This document shows positions 33,511 to 43,398 of a stretch of DNA of 64,000 nucleotides, in pieces (the stretch's first letter is position 1; the number at the start of each line of letters is the position of its first letter). A program made the translations under genes and the position numbers. The notes under the pieces were generated by a model. That model had not been told where the DNA came from. It did not search any database and worked only from the letters and a program-made list of their open reading frames with translations. The stretch comes from Bacteroidota bacterium (lineage in GTDB: Bacteria; Bacteroidota; Ignavibacteria; Kapaibacteriales; HRBIN21): NCBI GenBank assembly GCA_030550275.1, contig JAUQPR010000006.1:62001-126000 (forward strand), given 5' to 3'.

Positions 33511-35952
33511 TCAGCGGAAGAAGAGCGGATAGCGGCGAGGGTTGGATTCGTGCATCAGCTCGTAGGCGGCTTCGAAGATCTGCTCGGCATTGGGTTTGGA
33601 CCAGTAATCCCCGTCGCTGCCGTACGCAGGGCGGTGTTCGGCACCGGGGAGCGTCCGAGGGGGCGCATCCAACCAGCGGTAGCCGCCCTGGACCTCAAGC
33701 ACCTGCTGCATCATGTAAGCGGTGGTGCCGCCGGGGACATCCTCGTCCACGAACAGGATGCGGTTGGTCTTCTGCAGCGAGCGCACGATGCGATGGTGGA
33801 TATCGAAGGGCAGGAGCGATTGCACATCAATGACCTCTGCGCTCACCCCAACGCGGGCAAGCAACTCTGCTGCCTCCAGCGCAATCCGGCAACAGGCGCC
33901 GTAGGTGACGATGGTGATGTCGCTCCCTTCGCGCAGGATTTCGGGAACGCCCACCGGAACGGTGAATTCGCCGATGTTCGCCGGCAGCCGCTCCTTGAGG
34001 CGGTAGCCGTTGAGCACCTCCACGATGAGCGCAGGGTCATCCGAGCGCAGCACCGTGTTGTAGAAGCCGGCGGCTCGGGTCATGTCGCGCGGGACCAGTA
34101 CGAGCATGCCGCGCACCAGATTGAGAATCCCCGCCATCGGGGAGCCGGAGTGCCAGACCCCCTCCAGCCGATGCCCACGCGTGCGGATGATGACCGGAGC
34201 CGCTTGAGCACCCTTGGTGCGCCAGCGGAAGGTGGCGATATCGTCGGACATGATCTGCAGCGCGTAGAGCAGGTAGTCCAGGTACTGGATTTCGGCAATC
34301 GGGCGCAACCCGCGCAGCGCCAGCCCGATGGCTTGCCCGACGATGGTGCATTCGCGGATGCCGGTATCGCTGACGCGCAGCTCGCCGTATTTGGCTTGGA
34401 GTCCGGCGCAGCCTTGGTTGACATCGCCCAGGCGCCCGACGTCTTCGCCGAAGATGACCACGCGCGGGTCGCGCCGAAGCGCGGCATCGAAGCAGGCGTT
34501 GATGACCTCGAAGCCGTTGACCAACGGGGAGTCTTCGCGGTACTGTGGTGGAATCTCCGGCACTCGCAGAGCCGATAGCGGAGTCTGGCTGTAGAGATGG
34601 GAGCTGTAGCGCTCGCGCTGCTGCTCCTCCAGGGCTTGGCGCCAACGGACCAAGCGGGTGCGCTGCTCGGAGGGCTCGTCAGCAACGGCGATGAGAGCAC
34701 GGTTGCAAGCAACCGAGAGGTCGCGTCGGAGCACATCTCGCAGCGAGAGCAGCTCGGTGCGGATGCGCAGTACCTCATCGCGCTTGGCGGAGACGGCTGC
34801 CAGCTCCTGCAGCAGTGACGCCAATTCGGCGCGCTCCTCCAGGATGGGCTGCTGGTAGGCTCTCCAGGCGCGCTCCTTTGCCTGGCGGACGGTCTCGGCG
34901 GCAGCGCGTTCGATGGCGTCCAGCTCTTCGGCGCTTGCAAGGCCCTGCTCCAGAATCCATTGCCGCATGCGCACCAGGCAGTCGTACTCCCGCTCCCACT
35001 GCAGGCGCTCCGGTGGCTTGTAGCGTTCGTGGCTGCCCGAGGTGGAGTGCCCTTGCGGCTGTGTCAACTCGATGACGTGGACGATAGCGGGCACATGCTC
35101 GCGGCGGGCGATCTCGGCAGCTTGCTGGTAAACGCTCACCAGCGCCGGATAATCCCATCCGCGCACGACGTAGAGGTCGAAGCCATCCCGCCCTCCGGGA
35201 GTCCGCCGGAAGCCCTCCAGCAATGCCGAGATGTTGCCCTTGGTGACCTGGTACTCGTTGGGCACGGAGATACCGTAGCCGTCGTCCCAGATAGAGATGA
35301 TCGCCGGGGCGCGCAGCACACCGATAGCGTTGACCGCTTCCCAGAACATCCCCTCGGCACAGGTTGCGTTCCCGATGGTGCCCCAGGCGATCTCCTCGCC
35401 GTTGTTGGAGAACGCCGTCATGTGGCGCAGCTCGGGGAGCTCGCGGTACAGGCGCGAGGCGTAGGCGAGCCCGACCAACCGGGGCATCTGCGAGCCCGTC
35501 GGAGAGATATCGGAGGCGATATTGACCTGCGTCGTCTGCACCCGCCAAGAGCCATCGGGATTGACCAAGCGCATGCCGAAGTGGCAGTTCATCTGGCGTC
35601 CAGCGGAGGCGGGCTCCGCCTCCTCGTCGGCATGGGCATAAAGCTGCGCGAAGAATTGCTCCAGCGTCAGCAAGCCCAGCGCCATCAGGAGGGTTTGGTC
35701 GCGGTAGTACCCCGAACGCCAGTCCCCTGGGCGGAAGGCTTTCGCCATGGCAACCTGGGCGACCTCCTTGCCATCGCCGAAGATGCCGAATTTGGCTTTG
35801 CCGGTGAGGACCTCGCGGCGTCCCAGAAGGCTGGCGTGGCGGCTTTCCCAGCAGATACGGTAGTCGCGCAGCACCGTTTCCCGATCGATCCCCGGTGGAA
35901 GCGGCTGCTGACCGTCGGCAACGATAATTCGGTGGCGTTCCAGTGTTGCCAT
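33511..35952 (-). CDS. Fused E1 alpha/beta subunit of a 2-oxoacid dehydrogenase
   Basis: An 813-residue fusion. The alpha part (about 1-400) includes [20 protein letters not shown], and the thiamine-diphosphate region [15 protein letters not shown] ... [11 protein letters not shown]. The beta part (about 470-813) includes [25 protein letters not shown] and [23 protein letters not shown]. Such fusions are typical of Bacteroidota and oxidise branched-chain 2-oxoacids or pyruvate with E2 and E3, which are not in the window. The ATG at 35952 is preferred, with a TATTTTTG element 24 bases upstream. Confidence 0.9.
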   Translation of the reverse strand: MATLERHRIIVADGQQPLPPGIDRETVLRDYRICWESRHASLLGRREVLTGKAKFGIFGDGKEVAQVAMAKAFRPGDWRSGYYRDQTLLMALGLLTLEQFFAQLYAHADEEAEPASAGRQMNCHFGMRLVNPDGSWRVQTTQVNIASDISPTGSQMPRLVGLAYASRLYRELPELRHMTAFSNNGEEIAWGTIGNATCAEGMFWEAVNAIGVLRAPAIISIWDDGYGISVPNEYQVTKGNISALLEGFRRTPGGRDGFDLYVVRGWDYPALVSVYQQAAEIARREHVPAIVHVIELTQPQGHSTSGSHERYKPPERLQWEREYDCLVRMRQWILEQGLASAEELDAIERAAAETVRQAKERAWRAYQQPILEERAELASLLQELAAVSAKRDEVLRIRTELLSLRDVLRRDLSVACNRALIAVADEPSEQRTRLVRWRQALEEQQRERYSSHLYSQTPLSALRVPEIPPQYREDSPLVNGFEVINACFDAALRRDPRVVIFGEDVGRLGDVNQGCAGLQAKYGELRVSDTGIRECTIVGQAIGLALRGLRPIAEIQYLDYLLYALQIMSDDIATFRWRTKGAQAAPVIIRTRGHRLEGVWHSGSPMAGILNLVRGMLVLVPRDMTRAAGFYNTVLRSDDPALIVEVLNGYRLKERLPANIGEFTVPVGVPEILREGSDITIVTYGACCRIALEAAELLARVGVSAEVIDVQSLLPFDIHHRIVRSLQKTNRILFVDEDVPGGTTAYMMQQVLEVQGGYRWLDAPPRTLPGAEHRPAYGSDGDYWSKPNAEQIFEAAYELMHESNPRRYPLFFR

Positions 35953-35975
35953 TGCCCGGTGCAGGCTGTGGAGTC

Positions 35976-35983
35976 CAAAAATA
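35976..35983 (-). promoter_or_regulatory. TAnnTTTG promoter element for the E1 gene
   Basis: Minus-strand TATTTTTG, exact match, 24 bases before the ATG at 35952. It sits in the 64-base gap after the glycosyltransferase gene. Confidence 0.6.
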
Positions 35984-36016
35984 CAAAAAGCCTTGGCGGC
36001 GGCTGGATAAAGCAGC

Positions 36017-37132
36017 TTAGCGCAGTGCCTGCCCCTTCCAGCGGATCTGTGGCGAGAGCACCAGCACCGGAAGCAGCAGCTCCACGAGCGCAAGCAGGAG
36101 AATGGTCAGCGGCAGAACGCCGAGCAGCCTGTACTGGCGCAGCCGCAGCAGCGACGGCAGCCCCAGGAGTAGGTCTGCTCCCATTCGCAGCAGCCCCAGC
36201 AGCAGCGCCTCCAGGAGATGCCCGCTTGCAAGCGCGCTGATGAGCGCTCCCCACAGGAGCAGCGTGGGGAGAACGAAGGCGATCCCGCGCCAGCCCAACT
36301 GCAATCCGCCCCGTGCCCAGCGCCGGCGTTGCCGTAGGTAGTCCCGCAGCGTTGGTGCCGGAAGTGTCCAGACCAGGCTCTCCCGGGCGCAGTGGTAGCG
36401 CAGGCGCCATCCGGCGCGCTGGACCGCCTGCTGGAGTGCCAGGTCTTCGGTGACCGAGAAGGGGATGCGCTCATAGCCTCCGATGTCCCAGTATGTGCGG
36501 GCTCGTACGGCAAGGTTGTTGCCGAAGCATCCCAAGGCGTGCCCGAGTCCAACTCCGGCGCTGCCGGCGGTGTGTAGCAGCAGCCATTCTGCCGATTGCA
36601 GCCATGCAAATAGCCCCTGCGGGCGAATGAGCGTGAAGCTTGCCACCAACCCAACAGTGGGGTCGGCAAAGCAGCGTGCCAGCTCGCTTACCCAGCTCGG
36701 AGGAACGGTGCAATCGGCATCGGTGAAGAGCAGCAGCTCTCCGCTGGCGTGCAGTGCGCCCAGGTGCAACGCTCCGGCTTTGCCCTGAAGGTTTGGATTG
36801 TCGGGCTCCGATTCGCGTGTGAACACACGCACGATGGGATAACGCTGCTGGAGCTGCTCCAGTACGGCTGCTGTATTGTCGGTGGAGCGGTCGTTGACGA
36901 CCAGGATCTCCAGCCGAGGGTAGGGGCAGGCAGCAACGGAGGCAACGCAGTGGGCGATCGTGTGCTCCTCGTTGCGTGCGGGGATGATGACCGATACGCT
37001 CGGCACCTGCGCTTCCAGCGGTGGCAGATGGCGCGAACGCTGGCGCTCGCGCCAGGAGCCGTACAGCAGGAGCAGGGCACGGATGCCGTACGCCAGCGCC
37101 GCTGCGAGGACGAGGGCAACGATCCAGTCCAT
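36017..37132 (-). CDS. Membrane glycosyltransferase family 2
   Basis: A 371-residue GT2. An N-terminal membrane helix ([21 protein letters not shown]) precedes the catalytic domain: [23 protein letters not shown], the metal-binding [18 protein letters not shown] and QRRRWARGG (processive-type R-R-R-W). Two or three membrane helices follow. It adds a sugar to a lipid or polymer; substrate unknown. It starts four bases after the purB stop. An ATG at 37159 would overlap purB. Confidence 0.87.
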   Translation of the reverse strand: MDWIVALVLAAALAYGIRALLLLYGSWRERQRSRHLPPLEAQVPSVSVIIPARNEEHTIAHCVASVAACPYPRLEILVVNDRSTDNTAAVLEQLQQRYPIVRVFTRESEPDNPNLQGKAGALHLGALHASGELLLFTDADCTVPPSWVSELARCFADPTVGLVASFTLIRPQGLFAWLQSAEWLLLHTAGSAGVGLGHALGCFGNNLAVRARTYWDIGGYERIPFSVTEDLALQQAVQRAGWRLRYHCARESLVWTLPAPTLRDYLRQRRRWARGGLQLGWRGIAFVLPTLLLWGALISALASGHLLEALLLGLLRMGADLLLGLPSLLRLRQYRLLGVLPLTILLLALVELLLPVLVLSPQIRWKGQALR

Positions 37133-37136
37133 TGCC

Positions 37137-38435
37137 CTATGCCGCGCCGCAGCGCGCAAAGAGGAGGTCTACATTCCGCAGCAGGCGCTCCGCTGAGAAC
37201 AGCTCCTGCAGCTCGGCTTCTGAGCCGAAGCGCTCGCGGATTTCGGGTTGCTGCCACAGCGTGGTGCGGAAGTCCTCTCCGCTCTCCCAGCTCTGCATCG
37301 CTGCGCGCTGGACGGCGCGGTAGGCATCCTCCCGGTGCATGCCGCGTCGGACCAACTCCAGAAGCACGCTCTGCGAATAGACCAGTCCGTGCGTGAGCTC
37401 CAGATTGCGCGCCATGTGCTCGGGATAGACCCGCAGGGTCTCCACCAGCTCCGTGGTCAGGTGCAGCAGGTAGTCGGTCAGAATTGTCGCATCGGGCAGG
37501 ATGACGCGTTCGGTGCTGCTGTGGGAGATATCGCGCTCGTGCCAGAGCGGGATGTTCTCCAAGGCGACCGAGCCGTAGGAGCGCACCAGGCGCGCCAACC
37601 CGCAGATGCGCTCGGCATGGATGGGATTGCGCTTGTGTGGCATAGCGGAGCTGCCGCGCTGCCCTGTGGCGAAGTGCTCTTCGGCTTCGCGCACCTCGGT
37701 GCGGTGGAGGTGGCGAACCTCCAAGGCGATGCGCTCGCACATGGCGGCAATAAGCCCGAGCGTGAGCACAAACTGCGCGTGCCGGTCGCGCGGGATGACT
37801 TGTGTGGCAATCACCTCTGGGCGTAACTGCAGACGTTCGCATACGTAGGCTTCCACCTCCGGCGGCAACTGCGTGTAGATGCCGATGGTGCCGCTGAGCT
37901 TGCCGTAGGAGACCTCCTCCAGCGCGTGCGAGAGGCGCTGGCGATTGCGGCGGCACTCTTCGCGCCAGCTCAGAAACTTCAAGCCAAAGCTCATCGGCTC
38001 GGCGTGGACTCCGTGTGTGCGCCCAACACAGAGGGTGTGGCGGAACTCCTGTGCCCGACGCAGCAGAACAGCCTCCAGCCGCTCCAGTCCCTCCAGCAGC
38101 AGTTGCCCAGCTTGCCGAAGCTGCACAGCAAGAGCCGTGTCCACAACGTCGCTGGAGGTAAGCCCGAAGTGCAGGTAGGCGCCCTCTGGACCGAGCTGTT
38201 CGGTGAGGCTGCCCAGGAATGCCAGCACATCGTGGCGCAGGATCCTCTCCAGTTCGGCAATCCGTTCGGGGCGCACCTGCAATGTTTGGCGGAGGAGTTG
38301 TGGGATGTGCTGCGGAATCCACCCAAGCTGCGCCAGCGCTTCGCAGGCGAGCAGCTCGATCTCCAGCCAGATGCGAAACTTGTTCTCCTCCGCCCAGATT
38401 GCGGCCATCTGGGGGCGGCTGTAGCGTGGGATCAT
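37137..38435 (-). CDS. purB: Adenylosuccinate lyase
   Basis: A 432-residue PurB of the fumarase/aspartase superfamily. The signature loop is GSSAMPHKRNPI; VGRTHGVHAEPMSFGLK and FGLTSSDVVDTALAVQL are also typical. It acts twice in purine synthesis, releasing fumarate from SAICAR and adenylosuccinate. An exact TATTTTTG element lies 30 bases upstream. Confidence 0.95.
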   Translation of the reverse strand: MIPRYSRPQMAAIWAEENKFRIWLEIELLACEALAQLGWIPQHIPQLLRQTLQVRPERIAELERILRHDVLAFLGSLTEQLGPEGAYLHFGLTSSDVVDTALAVQLRQAGQLLLEGLERLEAVLLRRAQEFRHTLCVGRTHGVHAEPMSFGLKFLSWREECRRNRQRLSHALEEVSYGKLSGTIGIYTQLPPEVEAYVCERLQLRPEVIATQVIPRDRHAQFVLTLGLIAAMCERIALEVRHLHRTEVREAEEHFATGQRGSSAMPHKRNPIHAERICGLARLVRSYGSVALENIPLWHERDISHSSTERVILPDATILTDYLLHLTTELVETLRVYPEHMARNLELTHGLVYSQSVLLELVRRGMHREDAYRAVQRAAMQSWESGEDFRTTLWQQPEIRERFGSEAELQELFSAERLLRNVDLLFARCGAA

Positions 38436-38464
38436 GCCGGGAATCCTGGCTTGGTCGCACCGCG

Positions 38465-38472
38465 CAAAAATA
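38465..38472 (-). promoter_or_regulatory. TAnnTTTG promoter element for purB
   Basis: Minus-strand TATTTTTG, exact match, 30 bases before the purB ATG at 38435, in the 65-base gap after the lipoprotein gene. Confidence 0.6.
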
Positions 38473-38500
38473 GGGGCTTTCGTGCGTGGCGGTCGGGCAC

Positions 38501-39001
38501 TCAGTAGTTGGACTCGTCGCGCCAGAAGGCGATGCGCCAGGGCTCGTACGGGTAGGCGCGGCGCAACCGGAAGGTCGCCCGTCCGTAGACCCGCACCACA
38601 TCCTCCGCCGAAAAGGCAATCGTCAAGGCGAAGCTACGGGAGACATCGTGCAGGAGGGAATCCCCAGCGGAGGCGACGATCTCGTGCCAGACCAGGTCGA
38701 TCTGCTGGGCGGCGCGGAACAAGCCAGCGGTTGCCCGCAGATCCTCTTGCCGTCCCCAGCTCACATCGGTGCCGAGCTCGTAGTTGCGGTAGCTGAAGAT
38801 GAAGCCGGTGTCGAGCAGTTGCCCGTACAGCAGTGTATCCCGCAGTACGTAGGCGTAGCGGAAGTTGGCGAAGACGCCCTCGATGGTGCGCTGGTCCGCC
38901 AGTTGGAAGGGCTCCGGAGGCTGCTCGCTCAGTCGCGGCGCGAAGGGGTTGATGCAGCCGCCGAGCAGGAATCCCAACGCAAGGGGCAAGGGGGCTCTCA
39001 T
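38501..39001 (-). CDS. Hypothetical lipoprotein
   Basis: A 166-residue protein with a lipobox (LALGFLLGGC) at about residues 8-17, so it should be a membrane-anchored lipoprotein. The rest has no motif I know; it alternates aromatic and charged residues (FANFRYAYVLRD, FRLRRAYPYEPWRIAFWRDE) like a small beta-rich or NTF2-like fold. It overlaps its upstream neighbour by four bases (ATGA) and is the last gene of the dapA unit. The two lipoproteins may act together. Confidence 0.65.
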   Translation of the reverse strand: MRAPLPLALGFLLGGCINPFAPRLSEQPPEPFQLADQRTIEGVFANFRYAYVLRDTLLYGQLLDTGFIFSYRNYELGTDVSWGRQEDLRATAGLFRAAQQIDLVWHEIVASAGDSLLHDVSRSFALTIAFSAEDVVRVYGRATFRLRRAYPYEPWRIAFWRDESNY

Positions 39002-39582
39002 CGGCTCCAATAGGCTTTGAGCATGCTCCAGCTCGGTTGAACGCTGTCACTATCGAAGTCGCTCCACCGCAGGATTGCCCACAGTCCGTTGGACTGCGCC
39101 ACCAGGGTCCATCGGAGGATGCCCCGGGCGATGGTCGGAAGCATCGGGTCGGTGTGCGGGACGTAGAGCTGGTACTCGCTGCGGAAGACCGCCGAATCGG
39201 GGGTACGGTACTCGAAGACGGGGCTGATGTAGAGAAGCTCCGGCACCTGTGCCGCTGCAACGCGCTGCATCATAGCGGAGAAGCTTCGGTACTCCTCATC
39301 GCGTCCCCAGCGCGCGAAGACTCCGGGGAAGCGGGCACGCGCCTGCGCCGAGGGTTCAAACTGGTAGGAGCTTCCTGGAAGCTGCACAGAGTCCACCAAG
39401 CAACCGAGCAGGGCAACGGCGTCGCGCCGGGAGACGGCGCTTCGGAGGTTCTCCGCGACGATGTCCGGGGAGATGGGCTGCCGATAGCCTTTGGAATCGG
39501 TATCGGGAGCTGGGGGTTCGGGTGTGCGCGGACTCAGCAGCCCGCAGCCCAGGCACAGGAGCCATAGCAGTGCGTACCACAT
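38998..39582 (-). CDS. Hypothetical lipoprotein
   Basis: A 194-residue protein whose signal peptide (MWYALLWLLCLGC) ends in a lipobox Cys at residue 13, followed by a Pro-rich linker. SPDIVAENLRSAVSRRDAVAL and the C-terminal WTLVAQSNGLWAILRWSD suggest an NTF2/SnoaL-like cone fold, but this is a guess from the pattern. Its start overlaps the dapA stop by one base. Confidence 0.65.
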   Translation of the reverse strand: MWYALLWLLCLGCGLLSPRTPEPPAPDTDSKGYRQPISPDIVAENLRSAVSRRDAVALLGCLVDSVQLPGSSYQFEPSAQARARFPGVFARWGRDEEYRSFSAMMQRVAAAQVPELLYISPVFEYRTPDSAVFRSEYQLYVPHTDPMLPTIARGILRWTLVAQSNGLWAILRWSDFDSDSVQPSWSMLKAYWSR

Positions 39583-40478
39583 CAGACCGGCTGGAGCAGC
39601 CCAACACGGCGCAGTTCAGCTTCCAAGCGCTGCCGGTGAGCCGGTTGCATTGGGGTCAGCGGGAGGCGGTAGCGCTCCTGAATCATCCCCAGCAGCGCCA
39701 GCGCTGCTTTGACGGGGATGGGGTTGGGTTCGATGAAGTTCAGCCGCATCAGCTCAAAGAGCTCGTAGTGCAGGCGCCGGGCGCGCTCCCAATCGCCGCG
39801 CAAGGCAGCTCGGATGCACTCGCCAAATTGGCGTGGGGCGTAGTTGGAGAGCACCGAGACCACACCCGAGCCACCGCAGGCGATAATGGGCAATGCCAGG
39901 GCATCATCTCCGGCAAGGAGCCGGAAGTGCGCGGGAGCATGGCGGAGGATCTCCATGACCTGCTCCAGATTCCCCGATGCCTCCTTCGTGCCGATGATGG
40001 TGGGGAACTCCTCCGCCAAGCGGAGCTGCGTCTCCGCTGCCATGTTGACCGCCGTGCGCCCAGGGACGTTGTAGAGCACCAGCGGCAGATCAACGGCTTC
40101 GGCAACGGCGCGGAAGTGCTCGTAGAGCCCCTGCTGCGTAGGCTTGTTGTAGTACGGGCATACCAGCAGGGCGGCATCGGCGCCGACCTCTTTGGCTTTG
40201 CGCGTGAGGGCAATGGTGGTGCGGGTGTCGTTCGTTCCTGTGCCAGCGATGACCGGCACGCGTCCGTTGGCGTACTCCACAACGCGGGCAATCACCTCCA
40301 CGCGTTCATCGAACTCCAGCGTTGCGCTCTCGCCGGTCGAGCCAACCGGGACCAGCCCTTCGACACCTTCGGCGATTTGGAACTCCACCAGCCGTGCCAG
40401 CGCTGCCCAGTCTATCGACCCATCAGCCGTAAACGGTGTTACCAGCGCCGTGAAGGTGCCTTCGAGCTGCCACGCCAT
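39582..40478 (-). CDS. dapA: 4-hydroxy-tetrahydrodipicolinate synthase
   Basis: A 298-residue DapA. The Schiff-base lysine is in TIIGTKEASGN and the catalytic tyrosine in LVLYNVPGRTAVN; GSTGESATL binds pyruvate. It makes the first committed compound of the lysine/diaminopimelate pathway, so it feeds cell-wall synthesis. The ATG at 40478 gives the conserved start (LEGTFTALVTPF) and lies 31 bases below an exact TATTTTTG element. Confidence 0.94.
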   Translation of the reverse strand: MAWQLEGTFTALVTPFTADGSIDWAALARLVEFQIAEGVEGLVPVGSTGESATLEFDERVEVIARVVEYANGRVPVIAGTGTNDTRTTIALTRKAKEVGADAALLVCPYYNKPTQQGLYEHFRAVAEAVDLPLVLYNVPGRTAVNMAAETQLRLAEEFPTIIGTKEASGNLEQVMEILRHAPAHFRLLAGDDALALPIIACGGSGVVSVLSNYAPRQFGECIRAALRGDWERARRLHYELFELMRLNFIEPNPIPVKAALALLGMIQERYRLPLTPMQPAHRQRLEAELRRVGLLQPV

Positions 40479-40508
40479 GGTCCAAGCGGGATTGGGGAAC
40501 GCACGCCG

Positions 40509-40516
40509 CAAAAATA
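40509..40516 (-). promoter_or_regulatory. TAnnTTTG promoter element for dapA
   Basis: Minus-strand TATTTTTG, exact match, 31 bases before the dapA ATG at 40478. Confidence 0.6.
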
Positions 40517-40583
40517 GCCCGCCTTGCCCAAAGCGATAGCTTCGGTACGGCGGAGGCAGCACCGACGCGGTACAGCCGTGCTG

Positions 40584-41315
40584 CTACTCTGGGGGCTGCA
40601 GCAACGTGATGAACCGGGGGTGCGAGAGCTTGCCCAGGTAGAACCTCAGCGGATGCGGTGGACGACTTTGGGCGCTATCCTGGTCGGGAGCCCAGCCGAC
40701 AAAGATGCGCAGCTCCGGGAGGCTATCGCGGAGGAGTTGCCAGCGCCTCCAGACGGCATCCCACGTCCCGAGCGTGTCGGTGAGCACGCACACAGCCGAC
40801 GGCACCACCACCGGCTGCCAGCCAGGGGCAAAGCTCAGCAGCTTCGAGGAATCCCGAGGCGGAAGGAATGCGGCAATACGCACCCGATGCAGCCGCACGT
40901 CCAAGAGCTCGGCGGCTTTCCGCGATAGGTCAATGATGTTGCGCCGCACAAATGGTCCGCGATCGGTGATCTGCACGATGATTGCTGCCCCGTTGCGCGG
41001 GTTCTCCACCCGTACCAGGCTCCCAAAGGGCAGGGAACGGTGCGCCGCCGTGAGCTCGTGCATGTTGTAGCGCGTTCCCGAAGCAGTGCGCCGCCCGTGA
41101 AATCCAGGACCATACCAGGATGCAATGCCCTGCTGCACGAAGAACGGCACCCACGGCTGCAGTTCGAAGTCCTGAACCGCTGCCGTGTCGGATGCCTCCG
41201 AAAGCACCGCTGCAGGCTTTTCGCCTGCTTCCCCCAGGAGTATGAAGGAGAAGCTCGCTAGTAGTCCGCCGACGAAGACGAGCGCCTTGACGAGTTTTGC
41301 TCTGCTCGTGGGCAC
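40584..41315 (-). CDS. rlpA: RlpA-like double-psi beta-barrel protein
   Basis: A 243-residue secreted protein. The N-terminus has a membrane/signal segment (ALVFVGGLLASFSFILLG). The double-psi barrel spans about residues 60-150: GIASWYGPGFHGRRTASG, AAHRSLPFGSLVRVEN, VQITDRGPFVRRNIIDLS. RlpA proteins bind or cleave glycan strands without stem peptides at the division site. The C-terminal 90 residues do not look like a SPOR domain. A strong hairpin lies in its likely 5' leader. Confidence 0.85.
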   Translation of the reverse strand: MPTSRAKLVKALVFVGGLLASFSFILLGEAGEKPAAVLSEASDTAAVQDFELQPWVPFFVQQGIASWYGPGFHGRRTASGTRYNMHELTAAHRSLPFGSLVRVENPRNGAAIIVQITDRGPFVRRNIIDLSRKAAELLDVRLHRVRIAAFLPPRDSSKLLSFAPGWQPVVVPSAVCVLTDTLGTWDAVWRRWQLLRDSLPELRIFVGWAPDQDSAQSRPPHPLRFYLGKLSHPRFITLLQPPE

Positions 41316-41349
41316 ACCCTCCTCCTGCTTTGGGTCCTACATGCTCTCT

Positions 41350-41383
41350 GCGGCGTCTGGAGCTGCCCGGGCGCAGACGCCGC
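41350..41383. other. Strong 10-base-pair hairpin upstream of rlpA
   Basis: GCGGCGTCTG (41350-41359) and CAGACGCCGC (41374-41383) are perfect inverted repeats with a 14-base loop. There is no run of T after it on either strand, so a classic terminator is not clear. It lies 35 bases upstream of the rlpA start and about 140 bases past the barrel-protein stop. Confidence 0.4.
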
Positions 41384-41519
41384 ACCCTCGTGTGAGTGAA
41401 TGTGACGCACGCCACCAATGCAAAGAACGGGCAACTGCCCTAAACGGCTGCTGACGGTTTGATGAAGAGGCGTTCAGAATCCGCCTGCGGAGCGGGCGCG
41501 GTTCCGGCGAAGGGGAAGC

Positions 41520-42203
41520 TCAAAAAGGAAGGCGGACCGAGAGCACGACGCCTCCGAAATCGCGGATCGGGCGTCCACGGACGCTCTCCAAGCCGTTCCC
41601 GCCGAACGGAATGGTGTAGTAGCGGAGCCGAACGGCAAGGAAGTGCTCGCCTCCGTAACGTAGACGTGCACCAATGCCCACATGGGCTCCTGGGCGGACA
41701 AAGAGGCGGGCATGCGCAAAGGAGCGGAAGAACTCCTCCTCGTACGGGGTTGCAAAGATGAGCGTTGGGGCAATTCCTGCCGAGACCAACGGGGCAAAGG
41801 AATCGTCCAGCGATTCCCCGAAGAGCCGGTACAGTAGCTCCACCGAGAGCGGCAGCATGAAGAGCCGATTCACCTTGCCGGGCACGAAGATGTCGCCGGT
41901 GGAGGGGTCGTAGACCTCGAATTCATCCGAGTTGCGCGCACCGGAGAGCGTTGCCTCGATGCTCCAGTGCAGTCGAGCCGTCAGCGAGCGCTGGTAGAAG
42001 ATGCCACCACCGAAGCCATTCTCCGATAGGCTCAGCACGATGCCCCAGGAGGAGCTTACCGAGGGCGAGCTCACCAGCGGATGCGGGGATTCGAAGACGA
42101 AGAGGCTATCGGGAAGCTCGGGCACGGGTTCTCCGGCGATCTGCCCCCGCAGCGGGAACGCCAGCGCAACCAGTACACCGATGGAGATGGCGCAGCACTT
42201 CAT
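41520..42203 (-). CDS. Outer-membrane beta-barrel-like protein
   Basis: A 227-residue protein. A signal peptide (MKCCAISIGVLVALAFPLRG) is followed by alternating strands (WSIEATLSGARN, FVRPGAHVGIGARLRYGG, FLAVRLRYYTIPFGGNG) and a final strand ending VVLSVRLPF, an aromatic C-terminus as used for barrel assembly. The ATG at 42203 is chosen; an upstream in-frame ATG (42437) lies inside the esterase gene. Function unknown. Confidence 0.7.
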   Translation of the reverse strand: MKCCAISIGVLVALAFPLRGQIAGEPVPELPDSLFVFESPHPLVSSPSVSSSWGIVLSLSENGFGGGIFYQRSLTARLHWSIEATLSGARNSDEFEVYDPSTGDIFVPGKVNRLFMLPLSVELLYRLFGESLDDSFAPLVSAGIAPTLIFATPYEEEFFRSFAHARLFVRPGAHVGIGARLRYGGEHFLAVRLRYYTIPFGGNGLESVRGRPIRDFGGVVLSVRLPF

Positions 42204-42240
42204 GGCAGCAGCTGCGCAAGACGAACGAGCGCGGCAAATA

Positions 42241-43398
42241 TCATTGCCGCTGGAGCAGCCGCACAAGCCACTGCCGAAGCCGCTGTGTCGCCTCCGGCGA
42301 TGCCCAATGCTCTCCGTCGAAGAGGAAGAGCTCGTGAGCGACTCCGGCATTCTGCAGCGCGTTGGCGAACAGCTCCGCAGTCTGCGGCGGCACGATGGGG
42401 TCCTGCCGACCGTGCAGGAGTAGGAGTTCAACCCCATAGCGGCGCAGCAGGTGGAGCCGCTCGATCACTTTCCCTTCGGGATAGTAGCTGGCGCTGACCA
42501 AGGCTGCACCAGCGTAGGCGTACGGGTATTGCGCAAGCAGCACTCCCGCCATGAACCCGCCTTGGGAGAAGCCGACCACGACGGGGAGCGCGCGCTTGAG
42601 CGGGAGGGTGCGTCGAGCATGCTCGGCGACGCTGTGGTACCACCGAGCGCTGGAGATGATGATGTCCTCGCGCAAGCTATCTGGGGCTTGCAGCTCCTCG
42701 CCCAGTGCGGAGAAGCGCAGCGCGGCAGCATTGAGTGTTGGGCGCAGCCGAACGTAAGGGGCCTCCGGTGCGACGATGATAGCGTCTTGGGGCTGCCACT
42801 GGCGTGCCCAGCGGAAGAGCATCTCCGGTGCCTGGGAGTTGCCATGGAGCAGCACAATGAGATGGTAGCGCCGCTCGGCAGAGTAGCCCGGCGGGTACAG
42901 GATGTAGTATCGCCCGAAGCGCTCCTGAGGAGCGAACTCCACCGCAACGGGGCCGCGTTCGGCGGCCGCGGAGAGCAACTGCTGCTGGAGTAGGCGCCCT
43001 TGGCGGGAGCGCAGGGGGGCGCTGAACTCCGGATATGTCCGAGCAAGCGCCGTATCGCTGAGCCCTGCCTGGATAGCTCTGGAGAGCGCCTCCAGCGCCC
43101 GGGCGGTATCGCCGGTGCGTAGTCGGCAGCGTGCCAGCAACACCCATGCGCTCGTGTCGCGCGGCAGGGCGGTGACCCAGCGTTCAAGCCAGACGATGGC
43201 GGAATCGTACTGCTGCCGCTGCCAGAAGCCGTAGCCGTACTCGTACGCACTCTGCAGCGATTGCGCCTGCAGTGCGCTGACGCCGATGCAGCCAATGCCC
43301 CAGGCGATTACACCTGCCCAATGAGCGCTTTGTAGGATGCGGCGTCGAGCAGTTGCTCGACCTCTTCGGGATTGCTCAGCTCCAACTGTAGGATCCAT
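42241..43398 (-). CDS. Exported alpha/beta hydrolase (esterase) with TPR-like N-terminus
   Basis: A 385-residue protein. After a basic n-region (RGRATARRRILQ) and hydrophobic segment (AGVIAWGIGCIGVSALQA) come TPR-like helices (YDSAIVWLERWVTALP, GDTARALEALSRAI). The C-terminal hydrolase has LIVLLHGNSQ, the nucleophile elbow VGFSQGGFMAG, and the acid and base in LLHGRQDPIVPP and FDGEHWASPE. The only standard start (43398) overlaps gcvH by 91 bases, which is unusual. It resembles phospholipase/carboxylesterase proteins; substrate unknown. Confidence 0.78.
   Translation of the reverse strand: MDPTVGAEQSRRGRATARRRILQSAHWAGVIAWGIGCIGVSALQAQSLQSAYEYGYGFWQRQQYDSAIVWLERWVTALPRDTSAWVLLARCRLRTGDTARALEALSRAIQAGLSDTALARTYPEFSAPLRSRQGRLLQQQLLSAAAERGPVAVEFAPQERFGRYYILYPPGYSAERRYHLIVLLHGNSQAPEMLFRWARQWQPQDAIIVAPEAPYVRLRPTLNAAALRFSALGEELQAPDSLREDIIISSARWYHSVAEHARRTLPLKRALPVVVGFSQGGFMAGVLLAQYPYAYAGAALVSASYYPEGKVIERLHLLRRYGVELLLLHGRQDPIVPPQTAELFANALQNAGVAHELFLFDGEHWASPEATQRLRQWLVRLLQRQ

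Noticed and set aside
33445-34578. A 377-codon plus-strand frame opposite the E1 gene
   Set aside because: The minus strand carries clear thiamine-diphosphate enzyme motifs; the plus-strand product is low-complexity and family-less.
36688-38619. A 643-codon minus-strand frame across purB and the glycosyltransferase
   Set aside because: The correct reading frames of both genes have catalytic motifs; this frame is rich in Arg, Pro and Ser only.
42241-43398. Frameshift explanation for the gcvH/esterase overlap
   Set aside because: Both frames are open and sensible to their ends; an overlap with a long basic n-region is enough to explain it.
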